A stretch of DNA of 64,000 bases, from the NCBI GenBank assembly GCA_001566295.1, contig KQ964248.1, positions 682,001 through 746,000 on the forward strand, in the 5' to 3' direction. The notes under the pieces are model-generated. The model was not told the DNA's origin. It worked only from the letters and a program-made list of their open reading frames with translations, and did no database searches. Shown one piece after another: positions 46,705-59,162 of the stretch. The position numbers were made by a program, and so were the translations under genes. Within the stretch, counting starts at the first letter, position 1, and every line of letters starts with the position of its first letter. Origin of the DNA: Microdochium bolleyi (taxonomy: Eukaryota; Ascomycota; Sordariomycetes; Xylariales; Microdochiaceae).

Positions 46705-48560
46705 TCAGTCCTCCTCCTCCTCGTCGACTCTGGCTCTCTTGGGTTGCCGCGAGTCGTCCTCTTGCAAACCATAGCCTCGCTTCGACGAGGAGCTCTGGTC
46801 GACCTCCGTCAGGAACTTGTCCACGTTGAACGGGTCCACGCCGCCGTCCTTTTCGAATTGGACTGGTCCTTCTCGCGCCTAGATCGCAAAACATTCTCGT
46901 TAGTAACGTGTGCTAGACGGCGACCAAATATTTGTGCTGGGTGGGGCGAGTTTCATACCTCGACATCACCAGCGCCCTTGAAAGTGCCCTTGCCAAGGAC
47001 CTCGCCGTACCGGCTCTGCCGCTGGATCTTGGCCATCTCCCGGTCGCCCGCCTCCTCATCCTCGTAGTCGTCGTTGGCCGCGCTGGGGCGGTAGATGCTA
47101 CTGATGGCATCCTGCGCCTGGAAGAGCGGCTTGTCGTATGGGTTGTCCTCGTTGAATCCGCTGTCGAAGCCCGACGTCTGGTTAAACAGCCGCGAGTCGT
47201 ACATGGTCTCGGCCTGCTGCGTGGGCTTGGCGAGCCCCAGCGCAATCTTCTCAGATATGTCCCGGTTCTGCTCGCGTGCCATGACCTGCACGCGCCGCTC
47301 CGCGCCCATACGGGACTGACGCAGCTTGCGTTCCTCCTCACGCCGGCGGTCTGCGCGGGCTTTCTCGCGCTGCCGGACGGACGAGTCTGACTCGGACCCC
47401 GAGCCGGAGTAGCTGTAGCTGCGCGACCGGGATCGGGATCGAGAGTCTCGTGAGTCTCGTGAGTCGCGAGAGTCCCGCGATGAAGCGCGCCGACCTGAGC
47501 TTTTGTTGGCAGCCGCGCGCTCCTCGCGCGCCTTCTGGGCCAGGCTGCGTAGGTTGTCCTCCTTCGCCTGCTTCTCCTTCTCTGCGAGCCGCTGCTGCAT
47601 GACCGCGCGCTGTTTAACTTCCTCGCGCGCGTGGCGATCCGCCATGAACAGTGCCTCGCTGAACTGCGCAAACTTGTCGTTGATCGTGACGTCCTGCAGG
47701 CCCCTACCGTCTGCGGCTAGGCGCTTGTCGAGCGGGACCGTGAAGCCCTTGGGGTTCTTCCAATTCGACACGGGCGGCGGAATCTTCCACATCTCCTGGT
47801 CCTCGGCCGTGAGTTTCCTCGGGGGGCTGCGTAGCACTGGCGGCGGTGGGCTGGGCGGTCCGCGGGGAATCTTCTTGTGCTTGAACTTCGGCGGCTCGAG
47901 GGGGTCTCTCTGGCGCTCAACAATCTTCATGATCCGGTCCTGCTTCTTCGAGTGGTCGCCCATCTGGTTCGCCGGCGTGTATCGCACGAAGGTCGGGTCC
48001 TTACGCGAGCCGACATTGACGTTCTTGGGCTTCTGCGCCGCCACGGCGCCGCTTACCAGCGCGGCCAGGGCGTTCTTGGTCTTCTCGGCCGTCGCAGCAA
48101 CCTCCTCCTCGCTCGGCCGCGCGAGGTCAATCTCCCCCGCGTTTGCGCGCTGCCGCAGCGGGATCAGGTCCTTGAATGAGGCTTGCACGATCCTGTTCTC
48201 CGCGTGCCCCTGTCGCGCGATCGCGTCGTACTTGACTTTGCCCTCGGCATCGACCTGGATCGCCAGCGCGTTGCTCGTGCTCGAGCCCTTCTTGCCCATT
48301 TCCAGAGGATACTGCGCGACGGGGATCTCGGGAAAGGCGCCGCCGTCGCCGAAATCTTCTTGCCCTCGCGGCCGCCATCCTGAGCGCTGACCGTATGCTG
48401 GAGGACCAGAGCGCCGGAGAACAACCTGCGACTCGTCGATCTGTCCCGCGCCGACGATGCGGGGCCCGCGCTGCTGGGCGTGCTGCGGGAGCTCTTCTTC
48501 CTCGCCGGTGTATTTCGGCTTCGGCAGGGCCTGCGCGAGGGACGCGGCCAGGGACGCCAT
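46705..48560 (-). CDS. PRP45: SNW/SKIP-domain pre-mRNA splicing factor (Prp45)
   Basis: Two exons (48560-46959 and 46878-46705) give 591 residues. The SKIP/SNW domain spans about residues 170-330 and contains the eponymous PPPVSNWKNPKGFTVPLDKRL segment. The N-terminal third carries conserved YPLEMGKK and VKYDAIARQGH stretches. Downstream lies a charged helix (about 330-365), a short Arg/Ser tract made of SRD and SR repeats (about 361-385), then MAREQNRDISEKIALG and a C-terminal segment with MYDSRLFNQTSGFDSGF and VDPFNVDKFL motifs typical of Prp45/SNW1. The protein joins the spliceosome through Prp46 and the NineTeen complex and stays through both catalytic steps. The last exon adds the conserved DPFNVDKFL end, which supports the intron. 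Confidence 0.96.
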
Positions 48561-49272
48561 GGTCTCTGTGTGGGCGGACGGCCTCACTCGGTGTAGGAGT
48601 ACGATCAGGCTGATTGAGAGGGGTCGGTGGTCAGATCGGCGTGGTGTCCTGCGTGTGAATGCGGTGCGTCGGGAAGAGAGGTGTTGATGGATTGGCCATC
48701 AGAAGAGGTTGATGCTGCCTGCCTCGAACTTTTGGCGTTGCCGTCACGCAGTGTGGGTCGCAATCGGGACAGTGCAAAGTTCAGGCTGGGAGTTGCTGTG
48801 GGGAACACCAGGCGCGGATTGGCCTTAGAGGTAGGTGCACTGTACACGAGTCGTTCCCTTTCACCTGGTGTCGTTGCTGTAACAGGAGCAAACAACTGCG
48901 GACTCAGTACATCTGCACGCATCAATAATTCGCTGTAGGGTATCTACATGCTTGCCATAGCTTAATCTTATACGTCAAGGTCTTACGGCACCCGTGCAGG
49001 TCCACCGAGCAGCCGTATCAACTATCATGTACTGTCTAGATCCCTGTTCGGAAACCATGATATACGCTTGCTTATCCCAAAGAACATAATGCCGTCAGAT
49101 GCGCCGTCCGTAATGGCTTGTCATTCCATTTCCACCCTTTTGTTTTGATTCCTCTCTATGGTATAGCTTGGTCAGACGAGCCGAAGCCGCGTCTGATACA
49201 CGGGTCGCATACCATCCACATCTGCCGCGATAGCGAGCTCCATCTTCCACACGCGATGTACAAAACTCGAGT
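48561..49272. other. SNW promoter and p24 gene 3' flank
   Basis: This 712-bp stretch lies between tandem minus-strand genes. Nothing recognisable was seen beyond expected promoter and 3'UTR sequence. Confidence 0.6.
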
Positions 49273-50125
49273 CTATACGTATCCCTTGCGCGCACCCTGC
49301 AGAATCGATGTCATTAGTCTCTTGTGCTCTTGCACGCTGTTCTGCACATGGGGGCTGTCTTACCTGGAAGAAGAACCGCACAACGAACACCTGAAGACCG
49401 CCCATGGCAACCACCATGATGCACTGGATCAAGCTGAACTTGAAGATCCGGCCCTCGGTGCTCCGTACAGTCGCGAAGTTGCGGTTTTCCCTGGTCCTGA
49501 AGTATTTCTGGCTCCTGGTGATGGTGGACAATTGGCCAGAGATTTTGTAGATGGACTCCTCGAGCTGAGTGGTCTGTTCGGGCGACGTTCCTTGCTTGGC
49601 GGGCAGCTTGGCTCGTACTTCGTCCTCGACCTAGTTATCATGAAGATGGTAATCAGTTGGGTGCCTCACGCGAACGCTGCGCCCGTGGACTGGAGTGGGA
49701 GGAACTAACAGCAATCTCAAAGTCGACAAACTTCTCGGTGTATGTGCTCATGTCGTTGGCGAAGCAGAACTTGTACTCTCCGGCGTCGTTGGCAGTGAAG
49801 ACGAAGTCGCCCTGGCGCTCCTTCTCGCCGTCGAGGATGATCCTGCCACCAGGGCCCGTGACCTCGTAGTTGACATCGAAAGAACCGCCGGATTGGACCT
49901 AAAGAGTGATTGAGATTGGGTTAGTCTTGCGCGCACAGTAAGCTCCATAAACTGGCCAAGGAAGGTCCATACGGCGAAGTAAAAGGCCATCTTGGTGCCA
50001 GTCTTCTCGGTCGAGGCGTAGAAGCAGGCCTCCTCGTGGGGCGAGAGCTTGTATGTGAGGGCGGTGGCCGAGACTGCGGAGACGAGCCAGGCCAGAAGGC
50101 CGACGGAAGCAAAAGACGGCTTCAT
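49273..50125 (-). CDS. p24/emp24 family cargo receptor of ER-Golgi vesicles (Erp-like)
   Basis: Four exons (50125-49973, 49898-49710, 49630-49364, 49296-49273) give 210 residues. The layout is a signal peptide (about 1-22); a GOLD domain with LSPHEEACFYA and EYKFCFANDMS, whose two cysteines form the family disulfide; a coiled-coil (about 125-160); one transmembrane helix (about 175-200); and a short cytosolic tail ending FFFQGARKGYV. Phe pairs and basic residues in the tail are the usual COPII and COPI contacts. The protein would sort GPI-anchored and other secretory cargo as part of a p24 heteromer. The last exon encodes only seven residues plus stop; its acceptor, GACTAAT branch site and in-phase join support it. 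Donors GTATGG and GTTAGT are weaker than average. It is divergent from the PhoD-like gene. Confidence 0.94.
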
Positions 50126-50964
50126 GCTGCGCGGAATGACGGATTGACGCGAGTTCGGAGCAGAGTTGGGATTCGTGATGCAGAGTCGCAGGTGTTTCGT
50201 GCTCGAAATCGAGCCACATGTACATCTCGCGGATGCCACCGAAGCAGGGTGGGTCCCGTCCCCTGGATGACTAAGGCGGGCGTCCCATTGTTCCTGCCTG
50301 CCGAGCTACGCAGGCGAGGGTACTTTGAGGTAGGGAAGTGCTTCGACGAGGGCTTCGCTCTAGCTGAAATCTAATCTCTACAGGTCCAGGTTCAGTATGG
50401 CATCAAGTCTACTCGATAGTATGTAGACTGAAACGTCTTGATTGAATATGACGATGCACAACAACGAGCTGATGCCACATGCGATGAGCACAGAGTGAGG
50501 ACACCACGCGAATGCCCTGGTGGCCGCCCCGAACAGCCCTTGCCACACGCATGCAGACACTTTATCTAGCATGTGCCACCATATCTATCTACGTGGCCGG
50601 CCAAAGCATGTCTTACTCGACGCATACGTCGAACCTGCTGCTGACAATGAGGATTGAGTTGAAGACAGGCCGGAGGTGTAGCTCCCCAGCCAATGAGTGG
50701 CACCGTAGCTGCCCCCCAATGCGGAGCTTGCAATTGTTCATCAGCCCCTGCTCCTGGCAGCCCGGGTGCTGCAGATCTGCACGTCACAACCGCGAACGGC
50801 AGTGACGCAATGCCGTGCTAAGCTCATCTTCTCTGCTCTCTTTTTCACTTCCTGCCTTATCTTGTCTCCTCTTGGCAGCGACCGCCTCCTGTACTCTACA
50901 CCTTCCTTGAATGTCCAACAGTCGATAATCAAGAAGTCCGCGCGTGGACATCATACTCCTCGCA
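50126..50964. promoter_or_regulatory. Divergent promoter between p24 and PhoD-like genes
   Basis: This 839-bp region separates two divergent start codons, so both promoters must lie within it. The segment just before 50965 is pyrimidine-rich (TCTT and CTCT runs). I saw no clear named motif. Confidence 0.55.
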
Positions 50965-53030
50965 ATGGCATTCCATACGAGGACAACGGCCGCGGCCACC
51001 ACCGTGGCTCTCCGTGTCCTCACCTTCATCTTTCTGCGCATGGTCAGTCACCCATCGGTCCCATGACACTGACGCCCGACTGCATATACAGTATCCATGC
51101 TAACTAATATCGAGTCTTGCAGGTCGCCTTTCCCGTAGGTCATCCAGCTGGTTCTGTCCCCAGCTGTGCTTGCTAACACTTCCCACAGCCGCTCATGCAA
51201 ATCATCTTTACTCTGTTTGCGATCTACATCCCTGCTTTCTGCTCCAACTACATCACCGAGCCCGAGTATGAGCTCGTCGATCAGGTCGACATTGATGTCA
51301 CGGCCCACATCGAGAATGAGGACGAGGTCGTGCGCGGTGAGACCGACGAGGCCATCGTGGTCGAAGACATCGTTGTCGAGGAGACCATCGCGCCCGTCAA
51401 GAGATACATCTCGCCTCTCGAGACTCTTCTCCTCGGCACTCCGAATCCGAGCAGCCTGCTTTCTTCAGCCGCCACCTTCTTGATCAATGCTGCTTGCGTG
51501 GCCATGGTGACTGATATGGTCTTCACGCCGCGCTGGAGCCATCCAAGCCACGACCTGTCCTTTGCCCGTGTTGGCTACGTCTCAGACACAGAGGCAAAGC
51601 TATTGATCAGAGAGCCGGATCAGGCAAAGATGCCTATCTCCGTCGAGGTTCACATCAAAGACGCTGTTGCGCCTTTCGACAATACTCTGTGGCAGACTGC
51701 CGGCGGGATTCGCTGGACGACGAACGAGACTGATTACACCTCCGTGGTCAGCATTCCACTCGGCCATCCCGATCAGCGGGTTTACGAGTGGCGCACGTCG
51801 AACAACCATTCCGGGGAGTTCACATCAGCCCCGAAGCCGGGGAGAATGCCCGACTTGAACGATGGAAAGTTCACCTTCCTGTCAACATCCTGCATCGTTC
51901 CGCGTCTGCCTTACAACCCGCTCGATCACCCCCTGTCATTCCCTGGGATGAAGCACCTTGCAAAAGTGCTTCCTACCTTGGGAGCCCAGTTCATGCTGTT
52001 CCTCGGTGACTTCATCTACATCGACGTCCCCAGGCGTTTTGGTGACCGCACCGAGAACTACCGCCAGAAATACCGCCATGTCTATGCATCTCCCGACTGG
52101 CCCGCCGTTGGACAGAACCTCAGCTGGATTCACGTGCTCGACGACCATGAAATCCTGAACGACTGGGATGCCAAAAACTCCGGTGTCTACGAAAACGCCG
52201 TCGATCCTTGGCATCACTACCAGACAGCGGTCAACCCACCTCGGGCCAAGAGATCCAAGACATCGGCTGTTACTCTGGCTGGCGAGCCCACCTACTTCTC
52301 ATTCATGCAGGGGCCAGCAAGCTTCTTCATGTGGGACACGAGGTCGTACCGGTCCTCGAACGCCGAGCCATTCGACGACGAGACTAAGACTATGCTCGGC
52401 GAGGCTCAGTTGGAAGACTTTTTGGAGTGGCTCGCGCAGCCGGTACCCAAGGGTGTGAAGTGGAAGATCATTGCCAGCTCAATCCCCTTCACGAAGAACT
52501 GGCGCGTCAACACCAGGGATACTTGGGGCGGATTCCTTGCCGAGCGCAAGAAGGTGCTGGAGGCTATGTGGGACGCAAGCCAGAAGCTGGACGTCGGCAT
52601 CGTGATCCTGTCTGGCGACCGACACGAATTTGGTGCAACTGCTTTCCCTCCGCCACGGGGTGGTGCTTGGCCCGCGAGTGCTACCGTGCACGAGTTCTCT
52701 GCGAGCCCGCTCAACCAGTTCTACTCGCCGATCGGCACGTACAAGCAGACAGACAATGAGGATGTCGAGCTCAAGTAAGTTTCTCCTTCTGCCAAACATG
52801 ACACAATGAACACGGGACTAATCAACATTATCACCAGGTACATCAACGTTGGAAACACCAAGTTCGGATCCATCACTATTGAGAACCATGCTGGTGGAGA
52901 CCAAAGCAGCCTGACTTACAATCTTTACATTGGCGGGGAGCGTGTGTGGGATATCGAGCTGCTTTCTCCACTTGTTACACCCGCGGACAAGGCCTCAAGG
53001 TCATTGTGGGAGAAGCTACGCGGTGTGTAA
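50965..53030 (+). CDS. Membrane-anchored PhoD-like metallophosphatase
   Basis: Four exons are proposed: 50965-51042, a 12-nt micro-exon 51123-51134, 51189-52774 and 52838-53030, giving 622 residues. All joins are in phase 0 for the first three, with good branch sites before both acceptors. The N-terminus forms hydrophobic helices (LRVLTFIFLRM and LMQIIFTLFAIYIPAF), followed by an acidic loop and another helix (about 125-145), so the enzyme is membrane-bound. The PhoD-like catalytic domain shows LGDFIYID, LDDHEILNDW and SGDRHE, the expected binuclear metal ligands. It likely hydrolyses phosphomono- or diesters; the substrate and compartment are unknown. If the micro-exon is not used, either it is skipped (still in frame) or translation starts at 51195. 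Confidence 0.88.
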
Positions 53031-56000
53031 GGGCGTGTCATCGATTGTGTGTATGTGAGTTGAACAATGGCGCGTCTGTAGATATTGTTGAAACGTTTTT
53101 TCCACTTGCCAAGGGTATTTATCTGTTATACACAAACTGGTGAACAAGCCCAGGCGTGTCGGGCCTGGTTAAGATCGTGTGTTGTTTCATGCCATATCAT
53201 TCCCCGAAATGGAGCGGAAGAAATGTGTACTTTGAGATTGTCTTGTTGACCCCAAGGTTTTGCCTTCATACATGATAGACAACTTGGGGCTCACATGACT
53301 GAATAGTTTGGGTTTTGTTGATCACATATTGCTTCACCGGGCACTCTACAACACAAATGGAATCTAGCAGTAAGTATTTGATCCACCTCAATACTCCAGG
53401 AACGCTGCAAAAGGTCGCGTTACGGGATCTTGAGGGTGTGGTAGAAGACGCAATCGCCCAACGCTATCCAAACATGAGTATTGCGGATATGTTGTAGTCC
53501 AGGAATGAATGGACATTGGAAGCTTCTCGGTCAATACTATGGAAATCATGTTTGCTTTGCTGAACAGTCTTGGAACCTACCTACTCTATTTTGTTAGCAA
53601 CTAGATAGACACGTTCCTGCGTTACGAGACGCTTCCAAACAAGCGGAGACCAGAGCCCGCCATCCGTGATTTCTCTAGACTCTGGCCCATCGTGCTTGAG
53701 ATTACCTGTACATAAAGCACGGTCGGCGGATAGTTTCGTGGTAGAGGCCACACTGACCAGAGATCTACCCGTCTCGAGCATGACAACACATTCAACAGCA
53801 CAGAGAATACGCCGTTCATCCACAGATCTGAGCCGAAGTCCGCCAGAGAGCCCCGACTCTCTTTCGCCGTGTTCCCGTCTGCCGTGGCTGCGCCTACCAA
53901 GTGCTCTTTTTGTGTACATTGTTTTCTTCCCGAGCCGCGAGCCGAGCTCACAACAACTAGGGGCGTTGCCGCCGTTCAGTTCCATGTTGTTGTCTCAAAT
54001 GATCGCAAGTGGGCAGTTCCATACCCAATAGAAATTATCCCCACGACAGACACAACTCGACACCAGTAATATGCCGTCGCTCGTGACTGACGCTCCGCGA
54101 CGAGCGACATGTCGCAGGTTCACGAAGTGCATTTCTGACAGGACGTCAAGAGCTACACCCATGCCGAGCCCTCACCAATACGTATACGCCTACAACCTCG
54201 AAATACGAATCTAAAGCTGATTAAACCCATCTTACCCACGACCTATCGGACACGGCATACCACACCCGAAAGCCCACGACACAGCTTCGCAGGCCACGTA
54301 ATATCCCAATCCTGAACGCCAAAGGGGGAACAATCACTCCGTGCGTGGCTATGATGTTCGAAACTATCGACACATGCCAACCACAACAACGAAGACGACG
54401 ACGGCGACACCTCGGCCCGAATCATCGACCGTCACCACGACCCGTGAAGCACAGCACACGTGCCCCCCGGGACCACCATGACTCCCCAGTGAAGGATGAA
54501 ACCCAATCAACTACCGGCATCACAGGAAGGAACGCACCAAACAACCCAAGACTGCAAGACCTCCCGGCGACACCGAGTAGGATTCCCTTCCCTAGTCCTG
54601 CCCTCAGGAGTGGAGAAAGGTCGCTTCCCGAGTATAGATCTATGTCCGACGGATCCGGAGCCGCGAGATGACCATATTTCATCGTCCCAACCTATCACAG
54701 CTTCGCATGCCGTACGTAATCAACACACGATCATATCATCTGCCGGAGTGGATTCCGCCAAGCATAGTTAACATGAGACGACCACGGCTCCTCCATATGA
54801 TGATATGCACAAGGGAGAAGCCTGGGAGACCTGACGCGGATCCTTCAGGGCGATCGCGTGGAGGACCAAGAGACTCTTGGACCATCGAGGCGAGCCTCGC
54901 TTATGCATGCCTTAATCCCCTCCCGGGAGGATCCGAAGCTGGTACATTGAGGGCTTGGCGATGCTCGATCGCTCGAGGCACCACGGAGAGCAACCACTGA
55001 AATGATCAAGACCCTGTGCCGCAGAGCGGAGATTTAAATGAACTCTGTCACAGAACAGTATCCGGGGTGGCCTACTATCTACACGCCGACAAAAGATGCG
55101 ATTGCCATAACAGGAAACCGGTCTTTTTGGACTGGGATACTTATTTGTGCCTACGAATTACTTTCACATGTCGACGGCTGTCCCTCGAAGGATTCATTTC
55201 CAGTCGTTTCACGGGCGGATATCATCCACGACGATCTCAAAAGAGGACGAGGACGAGGAGGGAGAATAAAGAAGAAGAAGAAGAGTCCAAGAGCAAGGAA
55301 GGAGACGTGTAAGCGAAGCACACGCACAGCCAATGACCTCGCCCGCAGAAAGCCGGAGGGACAAAGTCGAGGGTTGCTGTTTGCTATTAGGGAGACGCAC
55401 AACACGTGTCGTGGAATAGCCGCCATGACTGGGCCACGTTATTGATCCGCTCGCAGAAGTGTATCACCACAGACAGATGCTTCTCCCCTTCCCCAGCCAA
55501 GCTTTCGCTTCCTCCCGCCGCCGCCGTCGCCTCCCAGGCACACCCCGTCCGGCCATCCTGCGGCCTACTGCGTCCTTACGTAGGTAAAGGTATGCATGCA
55601 TGCATACATGCACGCACGTTCCCAGTTCAGCGTAGACCTGTCTCTGCATTCCTTTCCCCCCACGATCCAGTTTAGCCCAGTCCCAACTCCCCGCTCGAGT
55701 CGCATCGCCTGCCCGCGCTTCCTCCTCGCAGCCCAGCCAGCCGCCCATTGTTTCCAAAGAGGGAAGAAGGAATAGCGTGTTTCACAAAAACATCAGCTCC
55801 TTCTTTTTGGGAAGCTAGCCTCCTGACTTGGCGCTTGCGTGACTCCTAGCTCTGCACACCATCTTCGTCTGGGCATGCAAGCCAAGAGGAAGCTTTTGGC
55901 AGCAGCGGCGGCGGCGCAAGGGGCGATGGAAGATGGGATTGTTTCGTTTCATACACGCACGCATGCAAGTCACGCAACCCAACGTGGCATTTTCTTGGGA

Positions 56001-59000
56001 TGAGAGGACGTGCGCGTCTGCTCTGTAACGCGAGGCGGCGAGCCTCGCCATCGTCGTCGTCGTCGCTGAGGTTGCCGAAGGATCAGACGATGCGGGGCTG
56101 TTGCGCACCCACGCAGGCTGATACCTACCGACCTTACGATATAGGTACATACCTCTACATACCTGGATGTATGGACAGAGACGGGAATTCTTTGACGGAC
56201 GGCGACAAAGCTCGCGAATAGACGCAGCTCGTCATCCGCTCGCCCCGCCATCGAACATCGGTCGAAGGGTGACCTGCCCAGGTGTGCCTCGGGGATGGGG
56301 AGTGGTTGGCCAGCAGGAGAAGAAGTGCTTGCAGCGGGCGCCTCGAGCACTTGCTCCAAGCCGGACCCCTGAACCGGGGGTCAGGGGGGTCCTTCGTTTC
56401 AGATGTCGACGGCGCCCGGCCCAGACACTTGAGCGCGCTTCCCCACCTCGACGTCAAAGGTGCCTCTGCGCGCCCTGATTGGGCCAGCGCAGATCTGAGG
56501 CCAGAGGGGCAGGGGGGTCGAGGGTGCCTTGTGCCCCTGCAGGACAGGCGCCTGCCGCCCCCAATTGGCCGCCGAGGACTTTGGGAGGAGAGGCCAGTGC
56601 TGACCTGCCGGCAGAGGCAACCTTGGGAAAAGGCCAACGACTGGCTGGCGAGCCTAGGCGAGGAGGTGTTCGAGCATGTGAACAATGGACAATGGACAAG
56701 GCGCCGTGAGAACAATGGGGTCGAGTGCGGATCCGTGCCGGCTCGCAACTCCCGGAGGCTGGGCTGGGCTGGGCTGTGGCTGGCATCGCAGCGGCTAGTG
56801 TCTTGTTACTTGTTGCTTTTCCAACGGAGACCAGCATCTACGCATGCACAGAAAGTCACCGCGAGCCAAACCCCTACCCCTGATGATCATAAACGGGCCG
56901 CCCCAGCGCGAGCCATCCTCGACATCCCGGTTGGCCACGCCCGAGGCCAAGCTTCGGACAATGAGGACAACTCCAGCAGTGATCTGCCCCTCGTGGTGAC
57001 GGTGCGCATATCACTAATATTATCGTTGCTGGGCCCGTCTGCGCCCGGCAGTCCAGATATCCCATGGTCCCAACCACCTCTACTACCTATGGATCATGGT
57101 GGAGTCCGGCGACGAGGGGGAAAAAGCAGGTTATCCAGAACCAGCCTGCCATTGTCTGGAACCACCCACCTCGTGAGACTTTTTGGCAGTGCAACCGTAT
57201 AACGAGTGGCACTATGAATGGCCTGGAGCCGGTCCAATTGGCCGCCATGTTGTCTGCCGGCTGCGATCGTCCTCCCCGAGGTGGCGGGCATGAACTGGCC
57301 ACCCGAGAGTTACACGAGGAGTTCTCGTAATTGAGGAGTCCGCGTGAGGATCAGTTGCCAAAACAGCAAAAGTGCTTTGGTCTGTGCCTGTCAATACGAC
57401 ACAGCCGGCGGGCGAAAGAATGGAGGCCGCCTCCGCATGAATCCCTCGGGCTAGGCAGGCGAGGCAGGTGGCCAGGGCAGGGAAGCTCCCTGGGCTCGCC
57501 GGGCTCGCCTGGCTGGGTCGTCACCCGATGGCCGCAGGAGTCAATGCGAGAGCGCTAGAATAGGTTGGCGACCTGGCTGTGCCGCTGCACCACGCTACAG
57601 CTGCCTCTCCCAGCTCCTCGGGTTCTCCGCTGCGAATCCGTGCGCAGAAGCGCCTGGCTTGGCGATACCTCCGAGGCCTAAACCTGGCATCATGTTCGGT
57701 CTTCATTGCCAGACCACAGTGTTTACTGAGAAGGCGACCGTCCGTGTGAGCATCGCTGCGGCCTCGCTCGTTGGTCGGCTTGTCAGCTGGTGAGACATAC
57801 GAGCGCATCCTTCGTCCCGCCAGCCAGCGACACCCAGGGAGAGCGAGCAGGCGTGTGATACGTACGGGGTGTGCGTGTGGCGCGTGTGCCGGATGGCGGG
57901 ACCACCGACGGCCATGGGAAGGGCATAGTCGTCTGTCCACGACCGCGCGAGGGAGAAGATCCCTGGTCCCCTGCCAAGTGCGCCGGCGACATGTCAACGC
58001 TTGTGGGAATGCGCCGGCCGGCTGGGCTAGAGCGACGCTACGCTTCGGACTCGCAGTGGCTGTGGGCTGATGCTGTGCCTGAGTGGTCGGAGCAGGCCAT
58101 GCGAGCCATGGGAAGCTGAGCAAGGAGGGCTCCAGGGCCTGTGCTTGTCGCTGGAGCCGCGCTCTCGCGGGCGATCTTCGAGCCCACCCACACCTCGTGG
58201 GCCGGTGCCCCTGCAGGCCAGCAGGACAGGGCAAGCGCAAGGGGCACCGCCCAATCACAGCGGCCTGCCGCCGCGGCTGTCCCTGCAGCAGCCTGTCGCT
58301 GTCGCCCTCCCATGGGCGCTCCCTCCCCGGGGCCAAGGGGCTGTCTCTGCACCTCCGCCAGTCGTCCGAACGACTGGTCACGATTGTATAATAGGACTGC
58401 GCTCGCCAGCACGACTGTTTCGTTTCCCTCCTCTCTTTCCTCCTCCACCCGCCCACGGCAGTTCAGTCTCGACGACATCGTTTTGCACGAAGAAGACAAA
58501 GAGTCATCTCATTCTCTCACTACCAGATACACCACATCAAAAAGGCATTGGTCCTTCTCGGTCTTTCTTGCTCCTCAATCTTTTGACAAGCTTCATCTAC
58601 CGCCAGGCGCAGTACCACCTTTCGAGTCTTCACTCACCCACAGATCGCTGTCGTGCATACCGCTTTGTTCCTCCCCTCCCGCCGGAAATCAAAGCAGTCA
58701 TCCGGTTAGTCATTTATTTTCCTTCTGTTTCTTTTGTGTGGTTTTACTCTGGTCTCTTGGTTCTGCTCGGGGGACAATGTTCCAGCGATATCCAATTGTC
58801 CGCAAAAGTGGTTGCTACCACGGCAACAACGAGCCTGCACCATCAGGAAGTGACGTCCACGCTTTTGTTCCTCCTGTCCCTGCGGACCAAAGACGCGATC
58901 GACTCGCTCGTATTTCACGCGGCACCCTCGAGTCCTCGCTTCTTCCCAACCTCAATCTCTCGCGCAAACGCAACTGACACAGTCGACCCATAGACACAAC

Positions 59001-59162
59001 ACAGTCATCACGACACCTCAAGCTACACAGATTGACTCTGCTCAGCTTCTTCTGCAAAACGCACCAGACCTTGTCACCTACTGAGATTATTCTCGTCCGG
59101 AACGATACCAAATCTCAATTCACTCACTCTCTCTTCACAACACACCAAAACAATCAGCCAAG
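53031..59162. other. Six-kilobase gene-poor region upstream of the LPMO gene
   Basis: No gene is well supported. Candidates noted: a 46-codon ORF (53357-53497), a minus-strand 134-codon ORF beginning at an ATG at 53985, and a 66-codon ORF (58779-58977). There are purine/pyrimidine-alternating TGCATGCATGC-type sequence near 55590, and G-rich pairs near 56376-56392 and 56505-56519. The last 750 bp are strongly pyrimidine-rich, as in leaders of highly expressed fungal genes, and include a GTTAGT donor-like site near 58704 that could mark a 5'UTR intron. Confidence 0.5.
53357..53497 (+). CDS. Possible small ORF of 46 residues, unknown
   Basis: This is an ATG-initiated open frame downstream of the PhoD-like gene. 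Its translation is balanced in charge and amphipathic (it contains LEGVVEDAIAQRYPNMS), unlike the low-complexity noise around it. No family is recognised. A GTAAGT lies near the fifth and sixth codons, so it could equally be a fragment of a decayed or spliced gene. Low confidence. Confidence 0.2.
   Translation: MESSSKYLIHLNTPGTLQKVALRDLEGVVEDAIAQRYPNMSIADML

Noticed and set aside
47503..48390. 295-codon plus-strand ORF over the SNW gene
   Set aside because: It is antisense to a well-conserved SNW coding sequence and its translation has no family features.
53583..53985. 134-codon minus-strand ORF starting with ATG at 53985
   Set aside because: It has no recognisable family, no splice continuation and overlaps comparable frames on the other strand; insufficient for a gene call.
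57521..58456. 311-codon minus-strand ORF upstream of the LPMO
   Set aside because: Its Arg/Ala/Pro-rich translation overlaps equally long frames on the other strand, a sign of GC-rich non-coding DNA.
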